A DNA stretch of 64,000 nucleotides from Flavobacterium tyrosinilyticum (GCF_023656565.1 NZ_JAMOKG010000003.1:1269205-1333204); one strand, 5' to 3'. Positions 49,291 through 58,382 are shown, counted from the first letter of the stretch. Program-made: numbers and translations. The notes: generated by a model not told the origin, from the sequence alone.

Positions 49291-50655
49291 ATGGCCACTA
49301 ACCTATTCGACGATTTTAATCCGATTTCATCCAAACAATGGAAACAAAAAATTCAGTTTGAATTAGATGGAGCCGATTATAATCAAACTGTTATTTGGAA
49401 TTCTCCAGAAGATATTCAGGTAAAACCTTTTTATCATAGCGATGAATTTACTAAAGCAGCAAATGTAAATACACAAGTCTCAGATTTTAAAATCTGCCAA
49501 AATATCTTTGTTTTTGATGTAGAAAAGTCTATCGAACGCGCTCTAAACACTTTAGAAAGAGGCGCAGAAAGTCTTCGTTTTACAATTGAAAACGATAAAA
49601 TTGATGTTCAAAAATTACTAGAGAATCTTCCTTTAGAAAACAAAACCGTTTACTTTAATTTCAATTTTATCTCAATCGATTTCGTTAAAAAATTAGATAC
49701 TATTTCGATCCAGAAAAAAGCTAATTTCTATTGCAATTTTGATCCAATTGGACAATTAGCAAAAGAAGGAAATTGGTTTACAACTTCTGAGAAAAATAAT
49801 TTCGACACTGTAGATCTACTCTTTAAAAACACGACCAATTTAAATCTGCTAAGTATAGATTTGGGATTGTATCAAAATTCTGGAGCTAATATTACGCAAC
49901 AAATTGCTTATAGTTTAGCGCATGCAAACGAATATTTAAATCGTTTTTCTGCCGAAACAAAATCAATTGTTTTTCAAATTTCAGTTGGAACCAATTATTT
50001 CTTTGAAATTGCCAAACTTAGAGCGCTTCGAATGCTATTCGATTTAATTGCTAAAGAATACAATTCGGAAATAAAATGCAATTTTCTGGTAACTCCGACT
50101 AAACGCAACAAAACAATTTACGATTACAATGTAAATATGCTTCGCACCACAACCGAATGCATGTCTGCAATTTTGGGAGGAGCCGATGCAATTGCCAATT
50201 TACCTTATGATGCATTGTACCATAAAGACAACGAATTTGGAGATCGAATTTCCAGAAACCAGCTTTTGATTTTAAAACACGAAAGTTATTTTGATAAAGT
50301 AGACAATCCAGCCGATGGAAGTTATTATATCGAAAGTTTGACTATGCAATTGGCAGAAAAAAGTTTGGCGTTATTTAAAGAAATTGAAGCCAATGGCGGT
50401 TTCATAAAACTTTTAAATGATGGAACCATCAAAAAGAAGATTCAAGAAAGTGCCAATAAAGAGCAGGAATTATTCGATTCTAAAAAAGAAATTCTTTTAG
50501 GCACGAATAAATATCCAAACAAAGAAGACCGAATGAAACATGATTTAGAATTGTTTCCTTTTGTCAAAATAAAACCAAGAAAAACATTAATTACACCAAT
50601 TATCGAAAAGAGATTGGCTGAAAAAATGGAGCAAGAAAGATTGGAGCTTGAATAA
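49291..50655 (+). CDS. mutA: methylmalonyl-CoA mutase small subunit
   Basis: Beta subunit of the heterodimeric B12-dependent mutase that interconverts succinyl-CoA and (R)-methylmalonyl-CoA. 454 residues with the TIM-barrel domain related to the large subunit: LFDDFNPISSKQWKQKIQFELDGADYN, DVNMLRTTTECMSAILGGADAI, and ISRNQLLILKHESYFDKVDNPADGSYYIESLT (split motif). It has no cobalamin-binding His motif, as expected for the non-catalytic subunit. 38 bases before the small ORF and 239 before mutB, so one operon. Confidence 0.93.
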   Translation: MATNLFDDFNPISSKQWKQKIQFELDGADYNQTVIWNSPEDIQVKPFYHSDEFTKAANVNTQVSDFKICQNIFVFDVEKSIERALNTLERGAESLRFTIENDKIDVQKLLENLPLENKTVYFNFNFISIDFVKKLDTISIQKKANFYCNFDPIGQLAKEGNWFTTSEKNNFDTVDLLFKNTTNLNLLSIDLGLYQNSGANITQQIAYSLAHANEYLNRFSAETKSIVFQISVGTNYFFEIAKLRALRMLFDLIAKEYNSEIKCNFLVTPTKRNKTIYDYNVNMLRTTTECMSAILGGADAIANLPYDALYHKDNEFGDRISRNQLLILKHESYFDKVDNPADGSYYIESLTMQLAEKSLALFKEIEANGGFIKLLNDGTIKKKIQESANKEQELFDSKKEILLGTNKYPNKEDRMKHDLELFPFVKIKPRKTLITPIIEKRLAEKMEQERLELE

Positions 50656-50693
50656 AATTGTGAAATAAATTATTGAATTTAAACTAAAGTATT

Positions 50694-50882
50694 ATGAAAA
50701 GACCTAATGAAATAATATCAGTTGAAAACGATTCAATAGATGAATTTCAATACAAAATTCCTGAGTGGCAAATTGATCAAGTTAGAAAAAGAACAAAAGA
50801 TTATTTAAAAAATCCAAATGATGTCTCTAACATCAATGACTTTTTAGAAGAAATCAAAAGAGATTTAATCGCACTTAAATAA
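50694..50882 (+). CDS. small protein resembling addiction-module components
   Basis: A 62-residue protein: KIPEWQIDQVRKRTKDYLKN, PNDVSNINDFLEEIKRDL. The pattern (IPxWQ, charged helix ending KNP, then a short helix ending in EIKRDL) resembles the putative addiction-module component (CHP02574) proteins seen in this phylum. It sits between mutA and mutB with gaps of 38 and 11 bases. No toxin gene (RelE/ParE) is adjacent. Either an orphan antitoxin-like protein carried in the operon or a small regulator of the mutase. Confidence 0.6.
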   Translation: MKRPNEIISVENDSIDEFQYKIPEWQIDQVRKRTKDYLKNPNDVSNINDFLEEIKRDLIALK

Positions 50883-50893
50883 CCATATTTAAA

Positions 50894-53017
50894 TTGAGAA
50901 AAGACCTTAAAAATATAAAGCTAGAAGTTAAAAGTCAGGAACCAGAAGTTAATTCTAGTTCTGACAACTTTACGACTGCCGAAGGAATCGAAATCAAAAA
51001 AAACTATTCGGAGAAAGATATCGAAGAATTGGAATTTCTTGATTTCGGAGCTGGTTTTGCACCCAATTTACGCGGACCATACGCTACCATGTATGTGAGA
51101 CGTCCGTGGACCATTCGACAATATGCGGGATTTTCTACGGCAGAAGAAAGCAATGCTTTTTATAGAAAAAATTTAGCTGCAGGACAAAAGGGACTGTCCA
51201 TCGCTTTTGACTTGCCAACACATCGCGGTTACGATTCAGATCACGAAAGAGTCGTTGGTGATGTTGGAAAAGCAGGTGTTGCAATTGATTCTGTTGAAGA
51301 CATGAAAGTGCTTTTCGATCAGATTCCGTTAGACGAAATGTCGGTTTCTATGACCATGAATGGGGCTGTTTTACCTATTATGGCTTTTTATATCGTTGCT
51401 GCAGAAGAACAAGGCGTTAGTCCAGAAAAACTGGCAGGAACAATTCAAAACGATATTTTAAAGGAGTTTATGGTACGAAATACCTATATCTACCCTCCAA
51501 CTCCTTCGATGAAAATAATCGCTGATATTTTTGAATTTACAAGCAAAAAAATGCCAAAATTCAATTCTATTTCCATTTCCGGTTACCATATGCAAGAAGC
51601 TGGAGCAACGGCAGATATTGAATTGGCTTATACTTTGGCCGATGGTTTAGAGTACATCAGAACTGGATTATCAACTGGAATGACGATTGACGATTTTGCT
51701 CCAAGATTATCTTTCTTCTGGGCGATCGGAATGAATCATTTTATGGAAATTGCCAAAATGAGAGCTGGCCGCATGATCTGGGCTAAATTATTAAAACAGT
51801 TTAATCCAAAAAGCGATAAATCTTTAGCCTTAAGAACACACTGCCAAACTAGTGGATGGAGTTTAACAGAACAAGATCCGTTTAATAATGTGGCGAGAAC
51901 TTGTATAGAAGCTTCTGCAGCGGTTTTTGGAGGAACACAATCTTTGCATACCAATGCTTTAGATGAAGCTATTGCGCTTCCAACAGATTTCTCTGCTAGA
52001 ATTGCTCGAAATACTCAAATATTTCTTCAAGAAGAAACCAAAATTACTAAAACAGTAGATCCTTGGGCTGGAAGTTATTATGTTGAAAGCCTGACAAACG
52101 ATATTGTTGAAAAAACGTGGAAGCTAATTGAAGAAGTTGAAGAACTTGGAGGAATGACCAAAGCGATTGAAGCTGGAATTCCGAAACTTCGAATTGAAGA
52201 AGCAGCTGCGAGAAAACAAGCAAGAATTGACAGCGGACAAGATATTATTGTTGGCGTAAATAAATATCGTTTAGAAAAAGAAGATCCTTTGGATATTCTA
52301 GATGTAGACAATCAATTGGTTCGCAAACAACAAATTGAACGTCTGGAAGAAATAAAAAGAACCAGAGATTCTAAAAAAGTAAATCAATCACTAGAAAAAT
52401 TAATCCTTTGTGCACAAAATGGACAAGGCAACTTACTGGAAATTGCCGTTGAAGCTGCGAGAAACAGAGCAACATTAGGCGAAATTAGTAATGCATTGGA
52501 AACTATTTTTGGCCGTTTTAAAGCACAAATCAAATCTTTTAGCGGAGTGTATAGTGCAGCAATAAAAAATGACGAAAATTTTGAGCGAGCAAAACAATTA
52601 GCGGATCTTTTTGCTAAACAAGAAGGTAGACGTCCTAGAATTATGATTGCCAAAATGGGACAAGACGGTCACGACCGAGGTGCAAAAGTAGTTGCAACAG
52701 GTTATGCCGATGTAGGTTTTGATGTAGATATTGGCCCATTATTTCAAACTCCTGCAGAAGCCGCAAAACAAGCTGTGGAAAATGATGTTCACATCTTAGG
52801 CGTTTCATCACTTGCTGCTGGACATAAAACTTTGGTTCCACAAGTAATAGAAGAACTAAAAAAACATGGACGCGAAGATATAATGGTAATTGTAGGCGGT
52901 GTAATTCCGTCTCAGGACTATCAATTCTTGTTCGATGCTGGGGCATCGGCCGTTTTTGGACCTGGAACTAAAATAGGCGAAGCAGCTATAAAAATCTTAG
53001 AAGCCTTAATAGATTAA
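50894..53017 (+). CDS. mutB: methylmalonyl-CoA mutase large (catalytic) subunit
   Basis: Catalytic subunit of 707 residues; uses adenosylcobalamin. TIM-barrel domain with YATMYVRRPWTIRQYAGFSTAEESN, AFDLPTHRGYDSDH, and ISGYHMQEAGA; C-terminal B12-binding domain with the DxHxxG lower-ligand motif DGHDRG, then GVSSLAAGHKT and GGVIPSQDY. The start is TTG at 50894 (MRKDLKN), matching family N-termini; no ATG fits. The next 30 residues (LEVKSQEPEVNSSSD) are encoded by GAAGTTAAAAGTCAGGAA-type words resembling the intergenic repeats. Works with MutA and with MeaB encoded 42 kb away. Confidence 0.95.
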   Translation: MRKDLKNIKLEVKSQEPEVNSSSDNFTTAEGIEIKKNYSEKDIEELEFLDFGAGFAPNLRGPYATMYVRRPWTIRQYAGFSTAEESNAFYRKNLAAGQKGLSIAFDLPTHRGYDSDHERVVGDVGKAGVAIDSVEDMKVLFDQIPLDEMSVSMTMNGAVLPIMAFYIVAAEEQGVSPEKLAGTIQNDILKEFMVRNTYIYPPTPSMKIIADIFEFTSKKMPKFNSISISGYHMQEAGATADIELAYTLADGLEYIRTGLSTGMTIDDFAPRLSFFWAIGMNHFMEIAKMRAGRMIWAKLLKQFNPKSDKSLALRTHCQTSGWSLTEQDPFNNVARTCIEASAAVFGGTQSLHTNALDEAIALPTDFSARIARNTQIFLQEETKITKTVDPWAGSYYVESLTNDIVEKTWKLIEEVEELGGMTKAIEAGIPKLRIEEAAARKQARIDSGQDIIVGVNKYRLEKEDPLDILDVDNQLVRKQQIERLEEIKRTRDSKKVNQSLEKLILCAQNGQGNLLEIAVEAARNRATLGEISNALETIFGRFKAQIKSFSGVYSAAIKNDENFERAKQLADLFAKQEGRRPRIMIAKMGQDGHDRGAKVVATGYADVGFDVDIGPLFQTPAEAAKQAVENDVHILGVSSLAAGHKTLVPQVIEELKKHGREDIMVIVGGVIPSQDYQFLFDAGASAVFGPGTKIGEAAIKILEALID

Positions 53018-53112
53018 AGTTAGCAGTCGGAGTTTTCAGTTATTAGCGATACGGAAAATAAATAAAGTTCTTGAGATAGCGTTTTAGCTCATGAAAGAAC
53101 ATAAAAAATAGA

Positions 53113-53148
53113 AAAAGAGGTTGTTACAAATGTGAAACAACCTCTTTT
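53113..53148. terminator. bidirectional terminator
   Basis: AAAAGAGGTTGTT (53113-53125) / AACAACCTCTTTT (53136-53148), perfect 13-bp stem, between convergent mutB and the lysozyme-like gene. Confidence 0.9.
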
Positions 53149-53151
53149 AAT

Positions 53152-53790
53152 TTAGTCGTTTACTGTTGCGTTACTATCTGCCTCTATAAAAGAAAGATCG
53201 TAACCTGCAAAATCTCTCATGTAGCTTTTCAAAGAAGTCCCGAAAGCATCTCTAAAATGTCTGCTTCCTTTGTTTTTGAAAAAATTCTTTACAGAACCTG
53301 CACCACCTAAATGCGCTGCCGCTAAAATTCCAGATTCGGTAATTTCAATACCACTGATGATTTTACCTTGATACTTTTCGATTTCGTAACGTAAAATCCA
53401 TTTGTTTTTGGCTAACAAAGCTATAAAAGCTTTTTCTTGTAGAGCAGGATCTTTTAAAAAGGCTTTATTATCATTAATTCCGATTGCTCTCAAAGCTTTA
53501 GAACCAAATTGATATTTACCCATATAACCAAGAGAATTTACTAGTCTGTATTGCCCTTGTGATTCCTTAAAAGCTACTGCCTCTTTAAATCCTATTAGAT
53601 GATTTCCTGTGTATGGGACGTTGGTGTTCGGATAATCATCCTTTTCTTTTGATGGAAAAATATATTCTGATCCATCTGTTTTTTCAATTAAAAACCAAGG
53701 TTTGGTTTCTTTTTCTGAGGGAATAAATCCCAAACTTAAAAATGTAATAATAACGACTAAACTCGCATAAAAATACCATTTCTTTATCAT
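53152..53790 (-). CDS. secreted lysozyme-fold (lytic transglycosylase-like) protein
   Basis: A 212-residue exported or membrane-anchored protein with an N-terminal hydrophobic segment (KKWYFYASLVVIITFLSLGF). The core GFKEAVAFKESQGQYRLVNSLGYMGKYQFG resembles lysozyme/transglycosylase active sites, with a candidate catalytic Glu in AFKES. ITESGILAAAHLGGAGSVKNFF follows, similar to phage-type transglycosylases. It probably cleaves peptidoglycan in the periplasm. A full -7 box lies 50 bases upstream. The family assignment comes from pattern only. Confidence 0.7.
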   Translation of the reverse strand: MIKKWYFYASLVVIITFLSLGFIPSEKETKPWFLIEKTDGSEYIFPSKEKDDYPNTNVPYTGNHLIGFKEAVAFKESQGQYRLVNSLGYMGKYQFGSKALRAIGINDNKAFLKDPALQEKAFIALLAKNKWILRYEIEKYQGKIISGIEITESGILAAAHLGGAGSVKNFFKNKGSRHFRDAFGTSLKSYMRDFAGYDLSFIEADSNATVND

Positions 53791-53839
53791 AAATTGTTTT
53801 TCTTCAAGACGCTGTCACCCTCTTGAAATTTCTACGGTG

Positions 53840-53847
53840 CAAAGATA
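53840..53847 (-). promoter_or_regulatory. -7 promoter element of the lysozyme-like gene
   Basis: TATCTTTG on the minus strand, a full consensus match, 50 bases before the start. Confidence 0.5.
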
Positions 53848-53956
53848 AGTTATTTCAAAAATATACTAAAAACCAATGCTTTAGCGTTTTTTACGTAAAA
53901 CCGTAAATCGCGATCATCCCAGTTATGATAATGGTTTCCGTAAGATTTGAAGCTTA

Positions 53957-53996
53957 TTTTTTTGACCTTAAAAATTGAAAAATGAGGTCAAAAAAA
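53957..53996. terminator. orphan bidirectional hairpin
   Basis: Perfect 12-bp stem bounded by T-run and A-run. No annotated gene ends at it. Confidence 0.65.
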
Positions 53997-54220
53997 AACG
54001 TATTTTATATAAATTTTAAGTTTTTTTGGCTAAAAAGAAAGTATTATCTTACATAAAAATAGTGGTTTTTTATGCAAATCTTGAAAAGCAATTTTCGAAT
54101 TTTATAAAATTCTTCATTAATAAATGTTTATTTTTTTATTATGATAAACTATAAAATCGTCAAAATAGCAATTTGATAAATTTTAGTTCTAAAGGACATT
54201 TTCGCCTCAAAAAGAAAACA

Positions 54221-54253
54221 AAAAAACCGAAGCAAAATTGACTTCGGTTTTTT
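54221..54253 (-). terminator. terminator of the dapF-GNAT-mltG operon
   Basis: AAAAAACCGAAG (54221-54232) / CTTCGGTTTTTT (54242-54253), perfect 12-bp stem, 24 bases after the mltG stop. Confidence 0.9.
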
Positions 54254-54276
54254 TAATATTATTTAGACAAACAAAA

Positions 54277-55317
54277 TTATCTTGTTACGCCCTGACTAGC
54301 GATCCAGTCTGAATATTTTTTTGCGTTTACATTGTGTTCTGCCAATGTTGCCGCAAACTCGTGATATCCGAAACGGTCAACACTTGCACAGAAATAAATA
54401 TAATCGTTCTTTTCTGGGTTTAAAACTGCTTCTAAAGCTGTAATATCTGGCATTGCAATTGGTCCTGGAGGAAGTCCTTTGTTTACGTAAGTATTATATG
54501 GAGATCTCATAACTAAATCATTATAAAAAACTCTTTTAATAACTTGATCAAAATCGTTATCTCTCAATTTTAAAGCATAAATAACTGTTGGATCTGCTTG
54601 TAATGGCATTTCTAAACGCAAACGGTTTAAATAAACACCAGCAATACGAGGTCTTTCGTCTTTTTTAACAGACTCTTTATGTACAATTGATGCTAAAATT
54701 GTGGCTTGAACTGGAGTTAATCCTTGCGCTTTTGCTTTAGCGATTCTATCTGCTGTCCAGAAATTATTATATTCTTTAATCATTTTATCACGGAACTTCT
54801 CTGCCGATGTATTCCAATAAATTTCATACGTATTTGGAATAAACATTGCAAAGACGTTTTCTTCATTAAATCCGTTTGCGGCTAAAAATGTAGAATCTTT
54901 TATAGCTTTCATTAAGGATAAACTGTCCGCTTCGATTTCTTTTCCTATTCTTCCAGCAAAGTTTTCTAAACGTTCTTGGTTATTAAAAACTAACTTAACC
55001 GGAATATTAGAACGCATTGCACGAACTAGATCGATGTTGTTCATATCCTTCTTTAAAAGAAAACGACCCGATTTTACATTTTGCGGATAATCTCTTTTTT
55101 CAGCAACCATTTCAAAGTTGTCAAAATTCTTAATATAAGGTGCTAATATTTTCTTTACATCGGCATAACTAGCATCTGTAGGCACGTATACATATACTTC
55201 TTTCTCTTCAAATTTAGTATTAGAACTAAAAATTTTACTTACTAAAATAAAACCATATATCAATAGAACTGAAATAATGGCTACGGCACTTATTGTGATT
55301 ATTTTCTTTAGACTCAA
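54277..55317 (-). CDS. mltG: endolytic murein transglycosylase MltG
   Basis: Membrane-bound enzyme that cuts nascent peptidoglycan and so limits glycan chain length. 346 residues: one N-terminal transmembrane helix (ITISAVAIISVLLIYGFILV), LysM-like subdomain, then the YceG catalytic core ILASIVHKESVKKDERPRIAGVYLNRLRLEMPLQADPTVIYAL (catalytic Glu in HKES), and SPYNTYVNKGLPPGPIAMP. Third gene of a minus-strand operon with dapF and a GNAT gene (10-base gap). Confidence 0.95.
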   Translation of the reverse strand: MSLKKIITISAVAIISVLLIYGFILVSKIFSSNTKFEEKEVYVYVPTDASYADVKKILAPYIKNFDNFEMVAEKRDYPQNVKSGRFLLKKDMNNIDLVRAMRSNIPVKLVFNNQERLENFAGRIGKEIEADSLSLMKAIKDSTFLAANGFNEENVFAMFIPNTYEIYWNTSAEKFRDKMIKEYNNFWTADRIAKAKAQGLTPVQATILASIVHKESVKKDERPRIAGVYLNRLRLEMPLQADPTVIYALKLRDNDFDQVIKRVFYNDLVMRSPYNTYVNKGLPPGPIAMPDITALEAVLNPEKNDYIYFCASVDRFGYHEFAATLAEHNVNAKKYSDWIASQGVTR

Positions 55318-55327
55318 AGCTTAAAAT

Positions 55328-55861
55328 TTAAATTTGTTTATTAATTAACTGATAAATTGCTTCATCATGATAGTGGTTATGATACAAAATCCAGTCTTTT
55401 TTGATTCCGATTTTCTTAAAACCAAATTTAGTAAAAAGTGCAAGACTTGCTACATTTTGAACACCAATATTTGCATACAATTGATGGAGATTTAAATTGT
55501 AAAAAGAATACTTTATTAAAAGCTCTAAAGCCTCAGAACCAATGTTTTTCCCTTGATTTTCTTCCTTCTGAATCACAATACCAATTCCAGCTCTATTATT
55601 TCTAGGATCAAAATCAAACAAATCAATCAATCCGATAGCAGGAAAATCTTCGTCTTGACAGATTGCCAAACGAAGTTGTTTTGCCTCATAAATATCTTGA
55701 TGAGCATTTTCTAAATATTGTTTAATCAAAAAACGGCTGTAAGGAGTTTGTGTATTACTGACTTCCCAGATATTCTCGTCATTTTCTATAGAATAAATAA
55801 ATTCTAAGTCTTGAGGTTCAAGAGCACGTAGATAAATAGAATCGCCTTTTAATGTTATCAT
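55328..55861 (-). CDS. GNAT-family N-acetyltransferase
   Basis: A 177-residue acetyltransferase: ITLKGDSIYLRALEPQDLEFIYSIEND at the N-terminus, acetyl-CoA loop EENQGKNIGSEALELLIKY, and NVASLALFTKFGFKKIGIKK. It resembles the RimJ/SpeG group acting on N-termini or polyamines. It lies between dapF (29-base gap) and mltG (10 bases), so co-expression with cell-wall enzymes is likely, but no cell-wall role is established. Confidence 0.87.
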   Translation of the reverse strand: MITLKGDSIYLRALEPQDLEFIYSIENDENIWEVSNTQTPYSRFLIKQYLENAHQDIYEAKQLRLAICQDEDFPAIGLIDLFDFDPRNNRAGIGIVIQKEENQGKNIGSEALELLIKYSFYNLNLHQLYANIGVQNVASLALFTKFGFKKIGIKKDWILYHNHYHDEAIYQLINKQI

Positions 55862-55890
55862 TTTACAATTTTAGATTTTAGATTGTAGAT

Positions 55891-56673
55891 TTAAATCTCA
55901 ATTGTGCCTTTGAATACAAATTTTGCAGGTCCTGTTAAGAAAACATTTGTGTAAACATCATTATCTTTATCGAAAGAAACGACAAGTTTTCCACCTTCAA
56001 CATTTAAATGAATTGAAGTTTGATCTGTTTCGCCAATCGCATTCATGGCAATTGCAACTGCTGTAGCTCCAGTTCCGCAAGCAAAAGTTTCATCTTCAAC
56101 ACCTCTTTCATAGGTTCTTAAAGAAAAAGTATCATTATCTACTTTTTTCACAAAGTTTACATTGCTGCCTTTTTCGCCATACAATTCACCATAACGAATT
56201 GCGGCTCCGTTCTCCTTTACATTATAATGTTCCAAATCATCTACAATTTGAACATGATGAGGAGAACCTGTATTTAGGAAAGTATAAGAATCTTTTTTCT
56301 GAATTTCGTTAACATCGATCATTTGTAAAGAAACAATCGAATCAGTATTAACAGAAGCATGATGCAAACCATCTGTTGCGATAAAAGTCGTTTTATCATC
56401 AATTACTCCCAATTGATTAGCGAAAGCAACAAGACAACGACCTCCATTTCCGCACATCGAACTTTGGTTTCCATCCGAGTTGTAATAGACCATTCTAAAA
56501 TCGGTTTCGGTATCATTTTCTAAAAGGATTAATCCGTCAGCTCCAATTCCGAAACGTCTGTCGCACAGACGCTCAATAAGTTTAACATCATCTTTTGGAA
56601 AGAAATTAGAACGGTTATCAATCATTACAAAATCATTTCCTGTGCCTTGATATTTATAAAATTCTATTTGCAT
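55891..56673 (-). CDS. dapF: diaminopimelate epimerase
   Basis: PLP-independent epimerase converting LL- to meso-diaminopimelate for lysine and peptidoglycan. 260 residues; the two catalytic cysteines are Cys74 (SSMCGNGGRC) and Cys199 (ETFACGTGATA). FYKYQGTGNDFVMIDNR is the usual N-terminus. First gene of dapF-GNAT-mltG, with a full -7 box at 56693-56700. Confidence 0.96.
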   Translation of the reverse strand: MQIEFYKYQGTGNDFVMIDNRSNFFPKDDVKLIERLCDRRFGIGADGLILLENDTETDFRMVYYNSDGNQSSMCGNGGRCLVAFANQLGVIDDKTTFIATDGLHHASVNTDSIVSLQMIDVNEIQKKDSYTFLNTGSPHHVQIVDDLEHYNVKENGAAIRYGELYGEKGSNVNFVKKVDNDTFSLRTYERGVEDETFACGTGATAVAIAMNAIGETDQTSIHLNVEGGKLVVSFDKDNDVYTNVFLTGPAKFVFKGTIEI

Positions 56674-56692
56674 TTTTTAGTTGTTAGAAATA

Positions 56693-56700
56693 CAAAAGTA
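56693..56700 (-). promoter_or_regulatory. -7 promoter element of dapF operon
   Basis: TACTTTTG on the minus strand, 20 bases before the start codon. Confidence 0.6.
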
Positions 56701-56834
56701 CGAACTATTAATTAATGAAATGTTAATCATTGTTAAAGAGCGTTAAACCGTTTTTACAAATAATTTTTTGAAGTAATTTTACGTTAAATAAAACATGAAA
56801 CTTAAATTCTAATAACTTAATTACAAATTCTAAT

Positions 56835-58235
56835 ATGAAAAGATTTTCAGCCTTATTTTTAGTGTCATTATTAAGTGGTGCTATTACTCTTGGTGCTTAC
56901 AAGTTATTATTTGAAAGCAACAATTCTTTTTTTGGAAAAGGAAATTCTGTTGTAACTCTTGCCCCTAACTCTTATGGAAAAAATGTTGGTTTAGGTGCTG
57001 AAATACTAGATTTTACCGAAGCCGCAGACAAAACTGTCCACACTGTTGTTCACGTAAAAAATGTTTCGAGAAGAACCGTAAGCAATCCGATGCTTGAGTT
57101 TTTCTACGGATACGGCGGACAGCAACAACAAGAACAAGTAGGAACTGGTTCTGGTGTAATTATTTCTGAAGACGGGTACATTGTGACTAATAATCACGTA
57201 ATTAAAGACGCTACAGAAATTGAAATTACTTTAAACAATAAAAAATCATACAAAGCGAAGTTAATTGGTACCGACTCTAAAATGGACATTGCCCTTTTAA
57301 AAATCAATGCCGATGAGAAACTTCCTTACACTGCTTTTGCAAACTCTGACAATGTAAAAGTTGGAGAATGGGTATTAGCTGTTGGAAATCCATATAATTT
57401 AACTTCAACTGTAACTGCAGGAATTGTTTCGGCGAAAGCCAGAAATTTAGACCAAAGCGGAATACAATCTTTCATTCAAACTGACGCTGCTGTAAACCCA
57501 GGTAATAGTGGTGGAGCGTTAGTAAATGCGAGAGGAGAATTAATTGGAATTAATACGATGATTTCTTCTATGACGGGTTCTTATGTTGGATATTCTTTTG
57601 CCGTTCCTTCTAATATTGCTCGCAAAATTATTGAGGACATCATGGAATATGGAAATGTTCAAAGAGGTATTCTTGGAGTTGAAGGAGGCGAATTGAATGC
57701 AACGGCTTCTAAAGAATTGGGTGTAACAGAAACGCAAGGATTCTATATTAATAGAGTTTCTAAAAACTCTGGTGCAGAAAAAGCTGGTTTAACAAAAGGA
57801 GACATTATCGTAAAATTGGATGACCAAAATATTGCAACTTATGCAGATTTATCAGGTTATATCAATACAAAACGTCCAAACGATGTTGTAAAAGTAACTT
57901 ATATTAAAGAAGGAAAAACTAAAACAGTTCCTGTAACGTTAAGCAAAAATGAGTTTTACAGCGCTGAATTTAAAGGAATTGAATTAGAAAACATTGATGC
58001 TGCTGACAAGAAAAAATTCAGAATTGATTATGGTGTAAAAATTAAAAACATCAGCAATGAAAATTTAATGCAATATCAAAATGAACTGCTAGGAAATATT
58101 ATTCTAAGCATTGATAATGTAAAAGCAACCAACGTTGAAACTGTTTCAAAACTTTTAAGTAAAAAAGACGAAGGACAAAGCGTACGAATTGAAATGATCA
58201 ACAGAAACGGAGAGATTTTCAGAATTATAATTTAA
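56835..58235 (+). CDS. Do/HtrA-like periplasmic serine protease
   Basis: Envelope quality-control protease/chaperone. 466 residues: N-terminal anchor or signal (FSALFLVSLLSGAITLGAY), trypsin-like domain with the triad His121 (TNNHVI), Asp151 (KMDIALLKI) and Ser225 (NPGNSGGAL), then two PDZ domains (about 270-360 and 375-466). The first PDZ has GILGVEGGELNATASKELG. Alone on the plus strand, divergent from dapF. It may be called degP, degQ or htrA; paralogue choice is not possible from sequence alone. Confidence 0.94.
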   Translation: MKRFSALFLVSLLSGAITLGAYKLLFESNNSFFGKGNSVVTLAPNSYGKNVGLGAEILDFTEAADKTVHTVVHVKNVSRRTVSNPMLEFFYGYGGQQQQEQVGTGSGVIISEDGYIVTNNHVIKDATEIEITLNNKKSYKAKLIGTDSKMDIALLKINADEKLPYTAFANSDNVKVGEWVLAVGNPYNLTSTVTAGIVSAKARNLDQSGIQSFIQTDAAVNPGNSGGALVNARGELIGINTMISSMTGSYVGYSFAVPSNIARKIIEDIMEYGNVQRGILGVEGGELNATASKELGVTETQGFYINRVSKNSGAEKAGLTKGDIIVKLDDQNIATYADLSGYINTKRPNDVVKVTYIKEGKTKTVPVTLSKNEFYSAEFKGIELENIDAADKKKFRIDYGVKIKNISNENLMQYQNELLGNIILSIDNVKATNVETVSKLLSKKDEGQSVRIEMINRNGEIFRIII

Positions 58236-58289
58236 GTCTCTGTTTTCGGTTACTAAAAACTGCAAACTGTGACTGTCACTGAAAACTTC

Positions 58290-58330
58290 AAAAAAGTCAT
58301 CTTAAGAAAATTAAGGTGACTTTTTTATTT
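58290..58330 (+). terminator. terminator of the Do-like protease gene
   Basis: AAAAAAGTCATCTTAA (58290-58305) / TTAAGGTGACTTTTTT (58311-58326), 16 bp with one wobble pair. Confidence 0.85.
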
Positions 58331-58374
58331 GAAAAATAAATGCTAAAATAGTTTACGAAATCGATTGAAATGGA

Positions 58375-58382
58375 TACTTTTG
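58375..58382 (+). promoter_or_regulatory. -7 promoter element of GAPDH gene
   Basis: TACTTTTG, full match; TTTA (58352-58355) gives a -33-like box with a 19-base spacer. 40 bases before the start. Confidence 0.55.

Larger units (their letters stand above)
53791..54276. other. 486-bp AT-rich gap with a promoter and two strong hairpins
   Basis: Contents: -7 box of the lysozyme-like gene (53840-53847), hairpin TTTTTTTGACCT (53957-53968) / AGGTCAAAAAAA (53985-53996), and the mltG terminator (54221-54253). The part 53875-53950, including ACGTAAAACCGTAAATCGCG, is less AT-rich than its surroundings and could be a small RNA ending at the hairpin; no coding frame is supported. Confidence 0.45.

Noticed and set aside
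52641..52946. 101-codon frame antisense to mutB
   Set aside because: Shadow of the B12-binding domain; its composition (many His, Leu, Arg) follows from the opposite strand.
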